A stretch of 7,024 bases of DNA from an uncultured Dehalococcoidia bacterium (GCA_903890885.1 CAITCX010000032.1:1-7024), one strand, 5' to 3'; positions 1 through 6,457 are shown, counted from the stretch's first letter. Notes: generated by a model not told the origin, from the letters alone. Made by a program: numbers and translations.

Positions 1-131
1 AACAATGACGCTGACGCAGGAGGCCCAGCCTTTAGGACCAGGTGAGGACAATATTTTACGGTCAATGTCATTCGTCCGGGTGTTTAGTTTATGACAGATA
101 AAAGAATTATTTAAGCATATGGGGGTAGAAA

Positions 132-1283
132 TTGATCAAATCGAAAGTGGCCGTAGTCAAATGCCAGTCTTACGATGAAAAGCTGGTCCTTGAAGCAGTA
201 ACGAGGGGTGTCGACCTTTTAGGAGGAACAGGCGCCTTCGTCAAGCCTGGGGAAAAGATAGTCTTAAAGCCCAACGTACTGATAGGGTCGGATCCCGACA
301 AAGCAGTCACTACCCATCCATCGTTGTTCAAATCTGTGGGACTTTTGTTTCAAAAGGCGGGAGCAGTAATCCAATACGGCGACTCGCCATCTTTTGGAAG
401 CTGTGAGTCCAACATGCGGCGGTCCGGACTAAAACAAGTCGGTGATGAGGCAGGGTTCCAGGTGGCAGATTTTGATCACGGCCGAGAAATCTCTCACCCC
501 AAAGCCTTACTGGTCAAGAAATTTACCCTGGCAAATGGGGTTTTGGATTCTGACGGAGTTTTCAGCCTGCCCAAACTGAAGACCCATGGATTAACGCGTT
601 TTACAGGTGCGGTTAAGAACCAGTTCGGCTGTGTGCCCGGATTTCTGAAGGGGCAGTTCCACGCCAAGCTGGCGGATCCTCATGTTTTTTCCACCATGCT
701 GGTCGATATAAATACCTTTATCCGGCCCAGACTTTACGTGATGGATGGCATTGAGGGGATGGAAGGCAACGGACCGCGCAATGGAATAAGCCGTCATCTG
801 GGAGTCTTACTCTTATCAAAAGACCCCATCGCTCTGGACGCTGTAGCCTGTAAGCTGATAAATTTAAATCCTGAATTTGTGCCAACCTCCAAACCGGGAG
901 AAAAATCCGGGCTGGGCACATACCACTATGAAAACATCGATATCCTGGGTGAATTAATAGAGCCTTTAATCGTCAAAGATTTTCAAGTGGTGCGTAAAGC
1001 CGTGCCTGCAGCCAGCAGCGGTAAGGTACGCACTTTTATTAAGAACCAGATCACACCCCGTCCGGTAATAGACGCAGCCAAATGCTCAGCCTGCGGGACA
1101 TGCATCGAGATGTGCCCGGTAGGGCTAACTGCCCTGGATTGGAAACAGTTAAAAACCGGTAAAAAGATTCCGCGTCACCATTACAACAAGTGCATCCGCT
1201 GTTACTGCTGCCAGGAACTTTGCCCGGAAGGGGCGATAACACTCCAGACCCCTTTATTGGGAAGAATATTTTTCAGACAATAG
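132..1283 (+). CDS. DUF362 domain protein with C-terminal 2x[4Fe-4S] ferredoxin domain
   Basis: This 383-residue protein is probably cytosolic and is an iron-sulfur protein of the DUF362 family, whose reaction is not established. Residues about 5-285 match the DUF362 core: KPNVL near 47, GDSPS at 84-88, LPKLKTHG near 146-153, GAVKNQFG near 159-166 and DGIEGMEGNGP near 205-215. The C-terminus has two CxxCxxCxxxCP clusters (C318/C321/C324/C328 and C354/C357/C360/C364), the classic 2[4Fe-4S] ferredoxin pattern, so an electron-transfer role is likely. An extra cysteine, C359, sits in the second cluster. The start is taken as TTG at 132 because GGGGGT (121-126) lies 5 nt upstream. An ATG at 119 is out of frame. 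The gene converges on the response-regulator gene with a 32-bp gap in which I see no hairpin terminator. Family assignment is confident; the function is unknown. Confidence 0.9.
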   Translation: MIKSKVAVVKCQSYDEKLVLEAVTRGVDLLGGTGAFVKPGEKIVLKPNVLIGSDPDKAVTTHPSLFKSVGLLFQKAGAVIQYGDSPSFGSCESNMRRSGLKQVGDEAGFQVADFDHGREISHPKALLVKKFTLANGVLDSDGVFSLPKLKTHGLTRFTGAVKNQFGCVPGFLKGQFHAKLADPHVFSTMLVDINTFIRPRLYVMDGIEGMEGNGPRNGISRHLGVLLLSKDPIALDAVACKLINLNPEFVPTSKPGEKSGLGTYHYENIDILGELIEPLIVKDFQVVRKAVPAASSGKVRTFIKNQITPRPVIDAAKCSACGTCIEMCPVGLTALDWKQLKTGKKIPRHHYNKCIRCYCCQELCPEGAITLQTPLLGRIFFRQ

Positions 1284-1315
1284 GCTATTCACAAGCCAAG
1301 GACGAGCGTTAAAGA

Positions 1316-2038
1316 CTAGATTTTGCCGTTCTGAGCAAATTCTATAAACCGGTAACCCAGACCTCGTTCACTGAGGATGTAATGAGGATTTTTTGGGTCT
1401 TTCTCAATTTTCTGCCTGAGATAGGTTATATACAGCCGTACATACTGGTCTTCATCCTGGTATTCCGGTCCCCACACTCTGGACAGTAAAGTCTCATGGC
1501 TCATCAGTTTACCCGCGTTTATTACAAGTTGATACAGCAGGCGGTATTCGGTAGCCCGCAATTTTAGTTCCTTACCACAGACAATGACGCGGCGCTGGTC
1601 GAAATCTATTGTCAAATCATCGTCGATTTTAATCTCATTTTTCTTTACGGCGTTCTCAGGTTCGACTCTGCGTAAAACAGCCTTGATACGCGAAACTAAC
1701 TCGCGGGGGCTGAAAGGCTTGGTAATATAGTCATCAGCCCCTAAATCCAGTCCATGCACGCGGTCAGATTCCTCCGCTTTTACACTCAGGAATATAACCG
1801 GCACATTCGAAATCTCACGAATACGTTTGAGGGTTTCGAAGCCGTCCATATCCGGCATCATAATATCCAACAACACCAGATCAGGCATTTCCCTGGTCAC
1901 TTTTTCCAGTGACTGAAAACCGCCCTGTGCACTGACCACCTCAAAGCCTTCCAGATTGAGGTTCATCGCAATCAACTGTAGCATGCGGGGTTCGTCATCA
2001 ACTACTAATATTTTGTTGTGTATTTTATTAATCGACAT
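1316..2038 (-). CDS. Response regulator, OmpR/PhoB family (receiver + winged helix)
   Basis: This 240-residue transcription factor is the output half of a two-component system. The receiver domain (about 9-123) has the acidic pair D14/D15, the phospho-acceptor D58 in LLLDIMMPDMDG, the switch serine S85 and the conserved lysine K107 in TKPF. A short linker leads to a Trans_Reg_C winged-helix DNA-binding domain (about 135-235) with the typical LRATEYRLL, VWG and YITYLRQKIE segments and a closing GLGYRF motif. Length is normal for the family. The gene lies 13 bp downstream of the kinase gene and is almost certainly co-transcribed and its partner. Its ribosome binding site is weak: purine-rich GGGGAG overlaps the end of the kinase gene, so translational coupling is plausible. 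All catalytic residues are present. Target genes cannot be read from the window. Confidence 0.95.
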   Translation of the reverse strand: MSINKIHNKILVVDDEPRMLQLIAMNLNLEGFEVVSAQGGFQSLEKVTREMPDLVLLDIMMPDMDGFETLKRIREISNVPVIFLSVKAEESDRVHGLDLGADDYITKPFSPRELVSRIKAVLRRVEPENAVKKNEIKIDDDLTIDFDQRRVIVCGKELKLRATEYRLLYQLVINAGKLMSHETLLSRVWGPEYQDEDQYVRLYITYLRQKIEKDPKNPHYILSERGLGYRFIEFAQNGKI

Positions 2039-2051
2039 TTTATTCTATCTT

Positions 2052-3590
2052 TCACTCCCCGGCTGGCAATGTAAAGCTGAACTGGGAACCCCGAGCGGGT
2101 TGGCTGGAAGCTTCCATTATTCCGCCGTGTGCTTCCACAATGGCCTTACAAATAAATAATCCCAATCCCGTTCCCTGAAATTTAGATTGGGCCTTCTCGC
2201 CCCGGTAGAAACGTTCAAAGAGATGATCCCTGTCACCGAGCGATATGCCGACGCCCTCGTCGGCTACTGTTACCTTGACCTTTCCACTAACAATTACGCC
2301 TGATATGGATATTTTGCCACCGCGAGGCGAATATTTAACTGCGTTTTCAATCAAATTGGTCAGTACCTGTTCCATCAGGTTAGGTTCTACTGAAACAAAT
2401 GGGAACTCTTCAGGAAATTCGAGGACAAACTGATGAATTGAGGCGACGGTGCTCAAACGGCGAACCACTTTTCCAGCCAGAGAACTCAGGTATACAGGTT
2501 CTTTTTCCAATTTAACAGCCCCGCCGCTTAAACGGGAGGCCAGCAGTAGTTTATTCATGACCTGGCTGAGACGGTGACCCTCTTCTCCAATGACCTGTAA
2601 ACCTTGCTGTATTGTTGCTGGGTCCCATTGGGCATCCGGACGCGACAGGGTATCGGTATAGCCCTGTATGATAGCCAGGGGGGTCTGTAACTCATGCCCC
2701 AGCATGGAGAGAATGATATCCCGGAAATTCTCCATCTCTTTGATTTTTGAAATATCACGGACATTGACTACAGCGTTGACAGGCCGCCCTTCGGGAGAAT
2801 GCACAATAGAATAGGTAAAAGCAACTTCTACTAAACGATTCTCCCGAGTGCGAATGGTTCCAGTTTGCTGAAAACTACGGGCTTTTTCTCCTGATCCACT
2901 GCCCATAGGACATTGCACCATACAAAGGTTTTTCCTATCAGGATCGGACAAGCAGAACAGGGTTGAACATTTCAGCCCCATAACTTCTTCTCTTGAGTAA
3001 CCAGTCAATTTTTCCATAGCGGTATTAAAACCCAGTATCCGACAGCTGGAATCAATGCTCATGATGCCTTCTGCGCTGTGTTCCAGAACGCTTTCAACCC
3101 GGAGCTTCTCCTCTGCCAGCAAAGCGGCCAACCTGGCGTTTTGGAGAGCAATAGCAGCCTGCTCCGCAAAAGCCGCCAGGACCGGTCGGTCCATTCCTGA
3201 GAATGTCCCGGCTGCCACCGGACGTAATACAAAAATCAGCCCGATGGTTTTTTCCATGATTTTGAGAGGCAAGGCGATAACGGGATCCAACCTGGTTCCG
3301 CTGAAAGTAGCTGGCAATTCCTGATCGGGCAGAAGTTCTGAAACCAGGTCATAACCCTCCTGACCACCAGCCAATCCAGGGGCAGCTTCTTTTAAAAGAG
3401 GCTTAAGGCGTTCCAATCCTGATTCGGGCAACCCATATGACGCCCCAGTGACGAAGCAACGGTCTTCCTCACTCCAGACTGCTACTACCCCTGAGATCCC
3501 GCCTAAAGCCTGTACGGCGCTCTTCAGGATCAACTGAAGGGTGCTTTCAGGATCAACCTGTTCAAATGACGTACTGGGAATTTTAACCAT
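2052..3590 (-). CDS. Soluble sensor histidine kinase (GAF-PAS-HisKA-HATPase_c)
   Basis: This 512-residue sensor kinase lacks transmembrane segments, so it should sense a cytoplasmic signal. Domains in order: a GAF-like domain (about 15-155), a PAS domain (about 163-285), HisKA with phospho-acceptor H299 in LGHELQTP, and a HATPase_c domain with the N box (NLIENAVKYS, N416), G1 box (DEGVGI, D444), F box (FERFYRG, 458-464) and G2 box (GTGLGL, 473-478). All catalytic motifs are intact. The PAS domain contains C208, C213, C223 and C227, the last two in a CxxxCP arrangement; this could bind an iron-sulfur cluster or metal, or act as a redox switch (inference). The partner response regulator follows 13 bp downstream. 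The ATG at 3590 has only a weak ribosome binding site (GCAGG), but no better upstream start is seen. The gene is divergent from the hsp20 operon. Confidence 0.93.
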   Translation of the reverse strand: MVKIPSTSFEQVDPESTLQLILKSAVQALGGISGVVAVWSEEDRCFVTGASYGLPESGLERLKPLLKEAAPGLAGGQEGYDLVSELLPDQELPATFSGTRLDPVIALPLKIMEKTIGLIFVLRPVAAGTFSGMDRPVLAAFAEQAAIALQNARLAALLAEEKLRVESVLEHSAEGIMSIDSSCRILGFNTAMEKLTGYSREEVMGLKCSTLFCLSDPDRKNLCMVQCPMGSGSGEKARSFQQTGTIRTRENRLVEVAFTYSIVHSPEGRPVNAVVNVRDISKIKEMENFRDIILSMLGHELQTPLAIIQGYTDTLSRPDAQWDPATIQQGLQVIGEEGHRLSQVMNKLLLASRLSGGAVKLEKEPVYLSSLAGKVVRRLSTVASIHQFVLEFPEEFPFVSVEPNLMEQVLTNLIENAVKYSPRGGKISISGVIVSGKVKVTVADEGVGISLGDRDHLFERFYRGEKAQSKFQGTGLGLFICKAIVEAHGGIMEASSQPARGSQFSFTLPAGE

Positions 3591-3613
3591 AAGCCTGCAA
3601 ATGTTAATAAATT

Positions 3614-3642
3614 CTAATAATAATCTAACGTATTTCTAACAA
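3614..3642 (-). promoter_or_regulatory. Candidate sigma-A promoter for the kinase/response-regulator operon
   Basis: On the minus strand, TTGTTA (3642-3637) and TATTAG (3619-3614) are separated by 17 bp, placing a start about 16-20 nt before the kinase ATG. The match to consensus is moderate (4/6 in each hexamer) in an AT-rich stretch, so this is only a candidate. Confidence 0.35.
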
Positions 3643-3662
3643 AACCGGGTATAAACTATATT
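3634..3662 (+). promoter_or_regulatory. Candidate promoter of the zinc ribbon-hsp20 operon
   Basis: TTCTAA (3634-3639) and TATATT (3657-3662) lie 17 bp apart just before the CIRCE-like repeat. A second -10-like TATAAA is at 3650-3655. The -35 match is poor (3/6). What supports the site is its position: CIRCE operators normally sit at or just after the transcription start, and the inverted repeat begins at the end of this -10 box. It also overlaps the candidate kinase promoter on the other strand. Confidence 0.35.
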
Positions 3663-3688
3663 TAGCAGTCGAGAGGTTGGACTGCTAA
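3662..3688 (+). promoter_or_regulatory. CIRCE-like heat-shock operator (variant HrcA site)
   Basis: A perfect 9-bp inverted repeat with a 9-bp spacer: TTAGCAGTC (3662-3670), N9, GACTGCTAA (3680-3688). The HrcA operator CIRCE is TTAGCACTC-N9-GAGTGCTAA. The arm length, spacer and 8 of 9 positions per arm are the same, and the single difference (C to G at arm position 7) is mirrored exactly in the other arm. It lies 58 bp before the start of the first gene of an operon encoding Hsp20, the expected type of target. HrcA binding is inferred; a regulator with altered specificity is possible. Confidence 0.8.
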
Positions 3689-3746
3689 CCAAGACAAAAA
3701 GTGTAAAGAACCTCATATGCAGCAATTTAACACAAGGAGGTGCGAG

Positions 3747-3950
3747 ATGCAAAGGGGAGGATTCGTAAGCAGAGCCAAGTGCCCTAAGTGCGGCGGTAAT
3801 GTTTTTCTGGACAGCGATCACTTCGGTTGGTATGAAGGATGTCTGCAATGCGGATATAGCCGCAATCTGCAAAAGATAGTCAAAGTTGGCAGCAAAGCCG
3901 GTGAAAAATATATGGAAACGATGAGCGAAATACCCGCTCCAAAAAATTAA
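3747..3950 (+). CDS. Small zinc-ribbon protein, first gene of the hsp20 operon
   Basis: This 67-residue protein has one CPKC...CLQC zinc ribbon (C12, C15, C32, C35) in the first 40 residues, with the conserved-looking FLDSDHFGWYEGC segment between the pairs. A short charged tail, with no other domain, follows. It has no signal peptide or membrane segment. The start is set at ATG 3747 because AAGGAGG (3734-3740) lies 6 nt upstream. The in-frame ATG at 3717 would place that Shine-Dalgarno inside the coding region and has none of its own. The gene follows the CIRCE-like operator and precedes hsp20 by 28 bp, so it is likely co-induced with the chaperone. Function is unknown. Small one-ribbon proteins can bind nucleic acid or protein, and the context suggests a stress role. 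That it is a real gene is well supported. Confidence 0.85.
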   Translation: MQRGGFVSRAKCPKCGGNVFLDSDHFGWYEGCLQCGYSRNLQKIVKVGSKAGEKYMETMSEIPAPKN

Positions 3951-3978
3951 AATAAGGAATAACAGGAGGAATAGAAAA

Positions 3979-4461
3979 ATGACTTTACAACGCTGGGAGC
4001 CTTTATCTGAGATGGTAACTTTGGGAAACGCTATGGATAGATTATTCGAAGATAGTTTTGTGAGGCCTTCTGTTTTCTTGAAGGCGCATGAAGGGGGGAT
4101 ATTACCGATAGATGTTTTCCAGACTAAAGATGACGTGGTGGTAAAGGCCTCTTTGCCCGGTTATAAGCCAGACGAAGTAGAGATCTCTCTGACAGGCGAT
4201 ACTCTGACTATAAAGGGCGAACATAAAGAAGAAGAGGAAACCAAAGAAGGAGAATACTGGCTAAAAGAACGCCGCTATGGGACATTCAGCCGTACGCTTA
4301 CGATCCCGGTAGAGGTAAAAAGCGAGAAAGCTGATGCCGCATTCGATAACGGGGTATTGACCCTGACTCTGCCGAAAGCTGAGGAGATTAAGCCCAAGCA
4401 AATCAAGGTTAAGGCCAATAAACTTATCGAAGGTGAAGAGAAATCAGAAACTAAAAAATAA
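3979..4461 (+). CDS. hsp20: Hsp20/alpha-crystallin small heat-shock protein
   Basis: This 160-residue ATP-independent holdase chaperone should bind unfolding proteins in the cytoplasm as a large oligomer. A short N-terminal arm (1-41) includes AMDRLFED, typical of bacterial class A Hsp20s. The alpha-crystallin domain covers about 42-135, with PIDVFQTKDDVVVKASLPG at its start, an acidic loop (EHKEEEETKEGEYW) and the hallmark GVLTLTLPK at 125-133. A C-terminal IKV (142-144) is an IXI/V-type motif that docks neighbouring dimers. A lysine/glutamate-rich tail follows. Length is normal. AGGAGG (3964-3969) lies 9 nt before ATG. It is the second gene after the CIRCE-like operator, so heat or protein-stress induction through HrcA is inferred. 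Confidence 0.97.
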   Translation: MTLQRWEPLSEMVTLGNAMDRLFEDSFVRPSVFLKAHEGGILPIDVFQTKDDVVVKASLPGYKPDEVEISLTGDTLTIKGEHKEEEETKEGEYWLKERRYGTFSRTLTIPVEVKSEKADAAFDNGVLTLTLPKAEEIKPKQIKVKANKLIEGEEKSETKK

Positions 4462-4475
4462 CATTTGAAACGAAT

Positions 4476-4599
4476 CGAGTCCGAAGAGTTTGGGAACTAC
4501 TCGTTAGTCAGCAGTGTTGCAGAAAGGGGTGGTATTTTAGTAAACTTAAGTGGGTGTCGGATTTGCAGCACTGCTGATTGTTAATATTATCCGACGCTT
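4476..4599 (+). promoter_or_regulatory. Structured intergenic RNA between hsp20 and the FmdB-family gene
   Basis: Three stems can be drawn in the 156-bp gap. P1: CGAGT (4476-4480) with ACTCG (4499-4503), continued by AGTT/AACT across a bulge. P2: 4505-4523 with 4562-4580, 19 bp including four G-U pairs and a core TCAGCAGTGTTGCA against TGCAGCACTGCTGA. P3: 4552-4562 with 4589-4599, core GTCGGAT/ATCCGAC, followed by TTTATTTTG. The 3' arm of P2 lies in the loop of P3, so they are alternatives or form a pseudoknot. P3 with its T-rich tail could be a weak terminator, and P2 its competitor. P3 ends 8 nt before the GGAGGT of the next gene. The pairing is seen directly; a regulatory role is inferred. 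No known riboswitch class was recognised. Confidence 0.5.
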
Positions 4600-4617
4600 T
4601 ATTTTGTGGAGGTTTAG

Positions 4618-4890
4618 ATGCCGGTATACGAGTATGAGTGCGGGCAATGTGCCCACAAATTCGACCAGAGAAAAAGTTTCAGCGAAGGGGCCAGCTCTGC
4701 CTGTCCGCAGTGCAGCGGCGAAGCCAAGCGTGTCTTCGCTCCTGTACCTATTGTTTTCAAGGGTTCGGGGTTTTATGTTACCGACTACCGTAAAGAGAAA
4801 GCTCCTGTTGAAGAAAAAGCGGTGTGCCCGAAAACCGATTGCGCCAGCGCTAAAACCTGCGGCTGCGATGGCACTGCCTGCCAGAACTAA
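4618..4890 (+). CDS. FmdB-family zinc-ribbon protein with Cys-rich tail
   Basis: This 90-residue small soluble protein belongs to the FmdB (CxxC_CxxC_SSSS) family. It begins MPVYEYECGQCAHKFD and has paired cysteines C8/C11 and C29/C32 that form the zinc ribbon. It also has the family signature FKGSGFYVTDYR (47-58). FmdB was named as a putative regulator of formamidase/acetamidase, but most members have no proven role. The tail after residue 60 is charged and then cysteine-rich (C70, C75, C81, C83, C88), beyond the four ribbon cysteines. GGAGGT (4608-4613) lies 4 nt before ATG. It may be the third gene of the stress operon by read-through from hsp20 or be separately controlled through the structured gap upstream. 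Family assignment is strong and function is open. Confidence 0.93.
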   Translation: MPVYEYECGQCAHKFDQRKSFSEGASSACPQCSGEAKRVFAPVPIVFKGSGFYVTDYRKEKAPVEEKAVCPKTDCASAKTCGCDGTACQN

Positions 4891-4920
4891 TTCATCTTTG
4901 TTAAATAGAAAGGGATAGTT

Positions 4921-4944
4921 ATTATCGCCGACGATGGTGATAAT
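4921..4944. other. Short hairpin downstream of the FmdB-family gene
   Basis: TTATCGCC (4922-4929) pairs with GGTGATAA (4936-4943) through one G-U pair around a 6-nt loop, with one further A-T pair outside. Neither strand has a T-run directly after it, so it is not a standard terminator. It could be a transcript-end stabilising hairpin. Its role is unknown. Confidence 0.35.
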
Positions 4945-4981
4945 GCCTGAGAGGAAGATATTCAACCCGAGAAGGGCACTT

Positions 4982-5031
4982 TAAATATCCTTAACCGCTA
5001 TATTAGAAACCAGAGGATATTTAGTTATTTT
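4982..5031 (+). terminator. Weak AT-rich hairpin with T-rich tail, possible operon end
   Basis: TAAATATCC (4982-4990) and GGATATTTA (5015-5023) form a perfect 9-bp stem with a 24-nt loop, followed by GTTATTTTT. The stem is AT-rich and the loop large, so as a rho-independent terminator it would be weak. It is the only candidate for ending the + strand operon before the convergent membrane-protein gene. No convincing terminator for the opposite operon was found in 4891-5093. Confidence 0.35.
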
Positions 5032-5093
5032 TAGTTGACCGCTGAAGATGATCCACAGGCATAATGATCCCATGTGTAAGCATTTCAATTTCC

Positions 5094-6056
5094 TTACGCT
5101 ACAGCTTTTATGACTGCCAGTAGATGCTCCGGATGATCCGAGCCAATTAAATATTGCCTGCCCTGCCGGGTAGTAATTTTCACGCCTCGCGAACCCCTTA
5201 AATAATAGGCTGTCATTTTTCCGTTAAACCGGATCCCATAGCCCCCGAAGTCACCCAGCGGAGCGAACTGCATGATTTCTGCATTAGCAATTTCAGATGT
5301 CTTGAGCTTGAGGACTTTTAAGCCGGTCAAACCGAATCGTACTGCAACTTCCTGCGGAACAATAACTGTCCGTATACCACCGTATAGAAGGATTAAGAAG
5401 ACTCCCACCACTAACAGGATCAGCGAACTCCAGGCGCTGCTGCTCCAGTTTAGAATCGCGCCCGCAGTCATAACGACGGGCAAAATTATGCTTAGCAAGT
5501 TAAAATATAACGGGTTCTGCGACTCCCAGTACATGAAAGGGCGGCGGCTTTTTAATCTAGCGGTCAGTTCAGCGGCCAAACCGGTGGTATCCTCAACTGT
5601 CAATTGGTCAGGTGAAGGGCTAAAGGGCCGCATAATCTCAAGAATAATAGCCAGAATAACCGCACCGCCGGTTATGATTGCTACATAGACGACCGGGAAG
5701 CCAAAGGTCCCGCCACCAGTCTGCATGGAATCCAGATAGCCAAGGTTAATCCCCACCAAAAAAGCCACCGTTATTTCATCAAAAAGGCTTAACCAGTTAA
5801 AGGTCTTCTTCTTTTCATGCTTGACCCAGGCTTCGTCCAGCACAACCGAGATACAGATATACAGGAGCGAAAGCCCCAGAGCCAGACCAAGCGAAAGCCA
5901 GGGAGAACCATAGCTGTTGGGTATGCCGTTCCAGGTATAATGCACTGGTGCCTGCGCTGGCAAAGGGCCAGAGGTGAATAGCCGTATAACAAAATATGTC
6001 AGGACAGCTACAGCCGGTAAATGTGTCCACAAAGAATGCTTTAATGGATTTTTCAT
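5094..6056 (-). CDS. DUF1648-like multi-pass membrane protein with C-terminal PH-like domain
   Basis: This 320-residue integral membrane protein has about six hydrophobic segments near 11-29, 53-73, 92-108, 119-141, 184-201 and 208-226. After the first, LPAQAPVHYTWNGIPNSYG matches the DUF1648 signature (LP.H.n..G..d.yg), a domain also found in SdpI-type immunity proteins. A soluble loop (142-180) separates the two membrane halves. The last 90 residues (about 231-320) are soluble, rich in beta-strand, and end with an IGSDHPEHLLAVIK segment like that of bacterial PH-type domains. The start at ATG 6056 is only 2 bp after the repressor stop, and AAAGGAG (6071-6065) lies inside the end of the repressor gene, so translation is probably coupled. 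Substrate or signal is unknown; GntR-DUF1648 pairs are frequent in Firmicutes and are usually unstudied. Confidence 0.8.
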   Translation of the reverse strand: MKNPLKHSLWTHLPAVAVLTYFVIRLFTSGPLPAQAPVHYTWNGIPNSYGSPWLSLGLALGLSLLYICISVVLDEAWVKHEKKKTFNWLSLFDEITVAFLVGINLGYLDSMQTGGGTFGFPVVYVAIITGGAVILAIILEIMRPFSPSPDQLTVEDTTGLAAELTARLKSRRPFMYWESQNPLYFNLLSIILPVVMTAGAILNWSSSAWSSLILLVVGVFLILLYGGIRTVIVPQEVAVRFGLTGLKVLKLKTSEIANAEIMQFAPLGDFGGYGIRFNGKMTAYYLRGSRGVKITTRQGRQYLIGSDHPEHLLAVIKAVA

Positions 6057-6058
6057 GG

Positions 6059-6445
6059 TTAACTCCTTTTCTCCATCTGTTTCAACTGTTTTTCAAACAT
6101 CTGCATAATCTGCTCTGCAGTCAGTCCAATAAGAAGAGAATCTGTCATCCACTCCTCCAGGCGAAATTGCAGCTCGGCCTCAGCCTCTTCGTTCTTGATT
6201 GGCAGGTGTGCCCGGGCAATCGTAGCCCGGCGCCCTAATCTCAGGTTGATAATACCCTGATCACGCAGCTTTAAATAGGCACTACGGACGGTATGCATAT
6301 TGATGTCCAGGTTATCCGCCAATTCTCGAACCGAGGGTAATTCATCGCCAGGCTTGAGCCGGCCGCTGCGCACCTGTTCTCTGACCTGAGCGATTATTTG
6401 CAGATAGATCGGACGGGGATCTGTTTCACTGAGAGTAAGCCACAT
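6059..6445 (-). CDS. GntR-family transcriptional regulator, YtrA-like
   Basis: This 128-residue regulator has an N-terminal GntR winged-helix domain (about 8-78: PIYLQI, GDELPSVRELADNLDINMHTVRSAY, LRDQGIINLRLGRRATIA) and a short helical tail (about 85-128) with many Glu, Gln and Met. The small size without a FadR, HutC or aminotransferase domain is typical of the YtrA subfamily, which often represses an adjacent membrane-protein or ABC-transporter operon. I choose ATG 6445 (MWLTLSE) because AGGTGG (6456-6451) sits 5 nt before it. The in-frame GTG at 6454 would overlap that ribosome binding site. Downstream, the membrane-protein gene begins 2 bp after the stop. Palindromes at the promoter suggest autorepression. 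The effector is unknown. Confidence 0.93.
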   Translation of the reverse strand: MWLTLSETDPRPIYLQIIAQVREQVRSGRLKPGDELPSVRELADNLDINMHTVRSAYLKLRDQGIINLRLGRRATIARAHLPIKNEEAEAELQFRLEEWMTDSLLIGLTAEQIMQMFEKQLKQMEKRS

Positions 6446-6457
6446 AACATCCACCTT

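Noticed and set aside
6..17. Direct duplication TGACGC TGACGC
   Set aside because: Only two copies of a six-base word with no further structure.
2..94. Open frame entering from the left edge and ending at TGA 92-94
   Set aside because: Only 30 codons, with no recognisable motif or codon pattern; it could be the end of an upstream gene, but nothing supports this.
1284..1315. Possible shared terminator between the convergent DUF362 and response-regulator genes
   Set aside because: No inverted repeat or T-run is visible in the 32 bp.
3717..3746. Upstream in-frame ATG extending the small zinc-ribbon protein by 10 residues
   Set aside because: The strong AAGGAGG at 3734-3740 lies inside that extension, correctly spaced for ATG 3747, while ATG 3717 has no ribosome binding site.
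4527..4534. GGGTGGTA resembling the T-box antiterminator motif
   Set aside because: The conserved ACCGCG continuation is missing, no specifier loop or stem I features are visible upstream, and the downstream gene is not related to amino acids or tRNA.
4546..4965. Long open frames on both strands overlapping the FmdB-family gene
   Set aside because: They are shadow frames: no ribosome binding site, no family features, and the FmdB-family frame is unambiguous.
5035..5065. TTGACC and CATAAT resembling a + strand promoter
   Set aside because: Spacing is 19 bp and it would fire into the 3' end of the convergent membrane-protein gene with no + strand gene to serve.
6446..6454. GTG start adding three residues to the GntR regulator
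   Set aside because: The GTG overlaps the AGGTGG ribosome binding site that serves ATG 6445, and MWL is the usual beginning for this subfamily.
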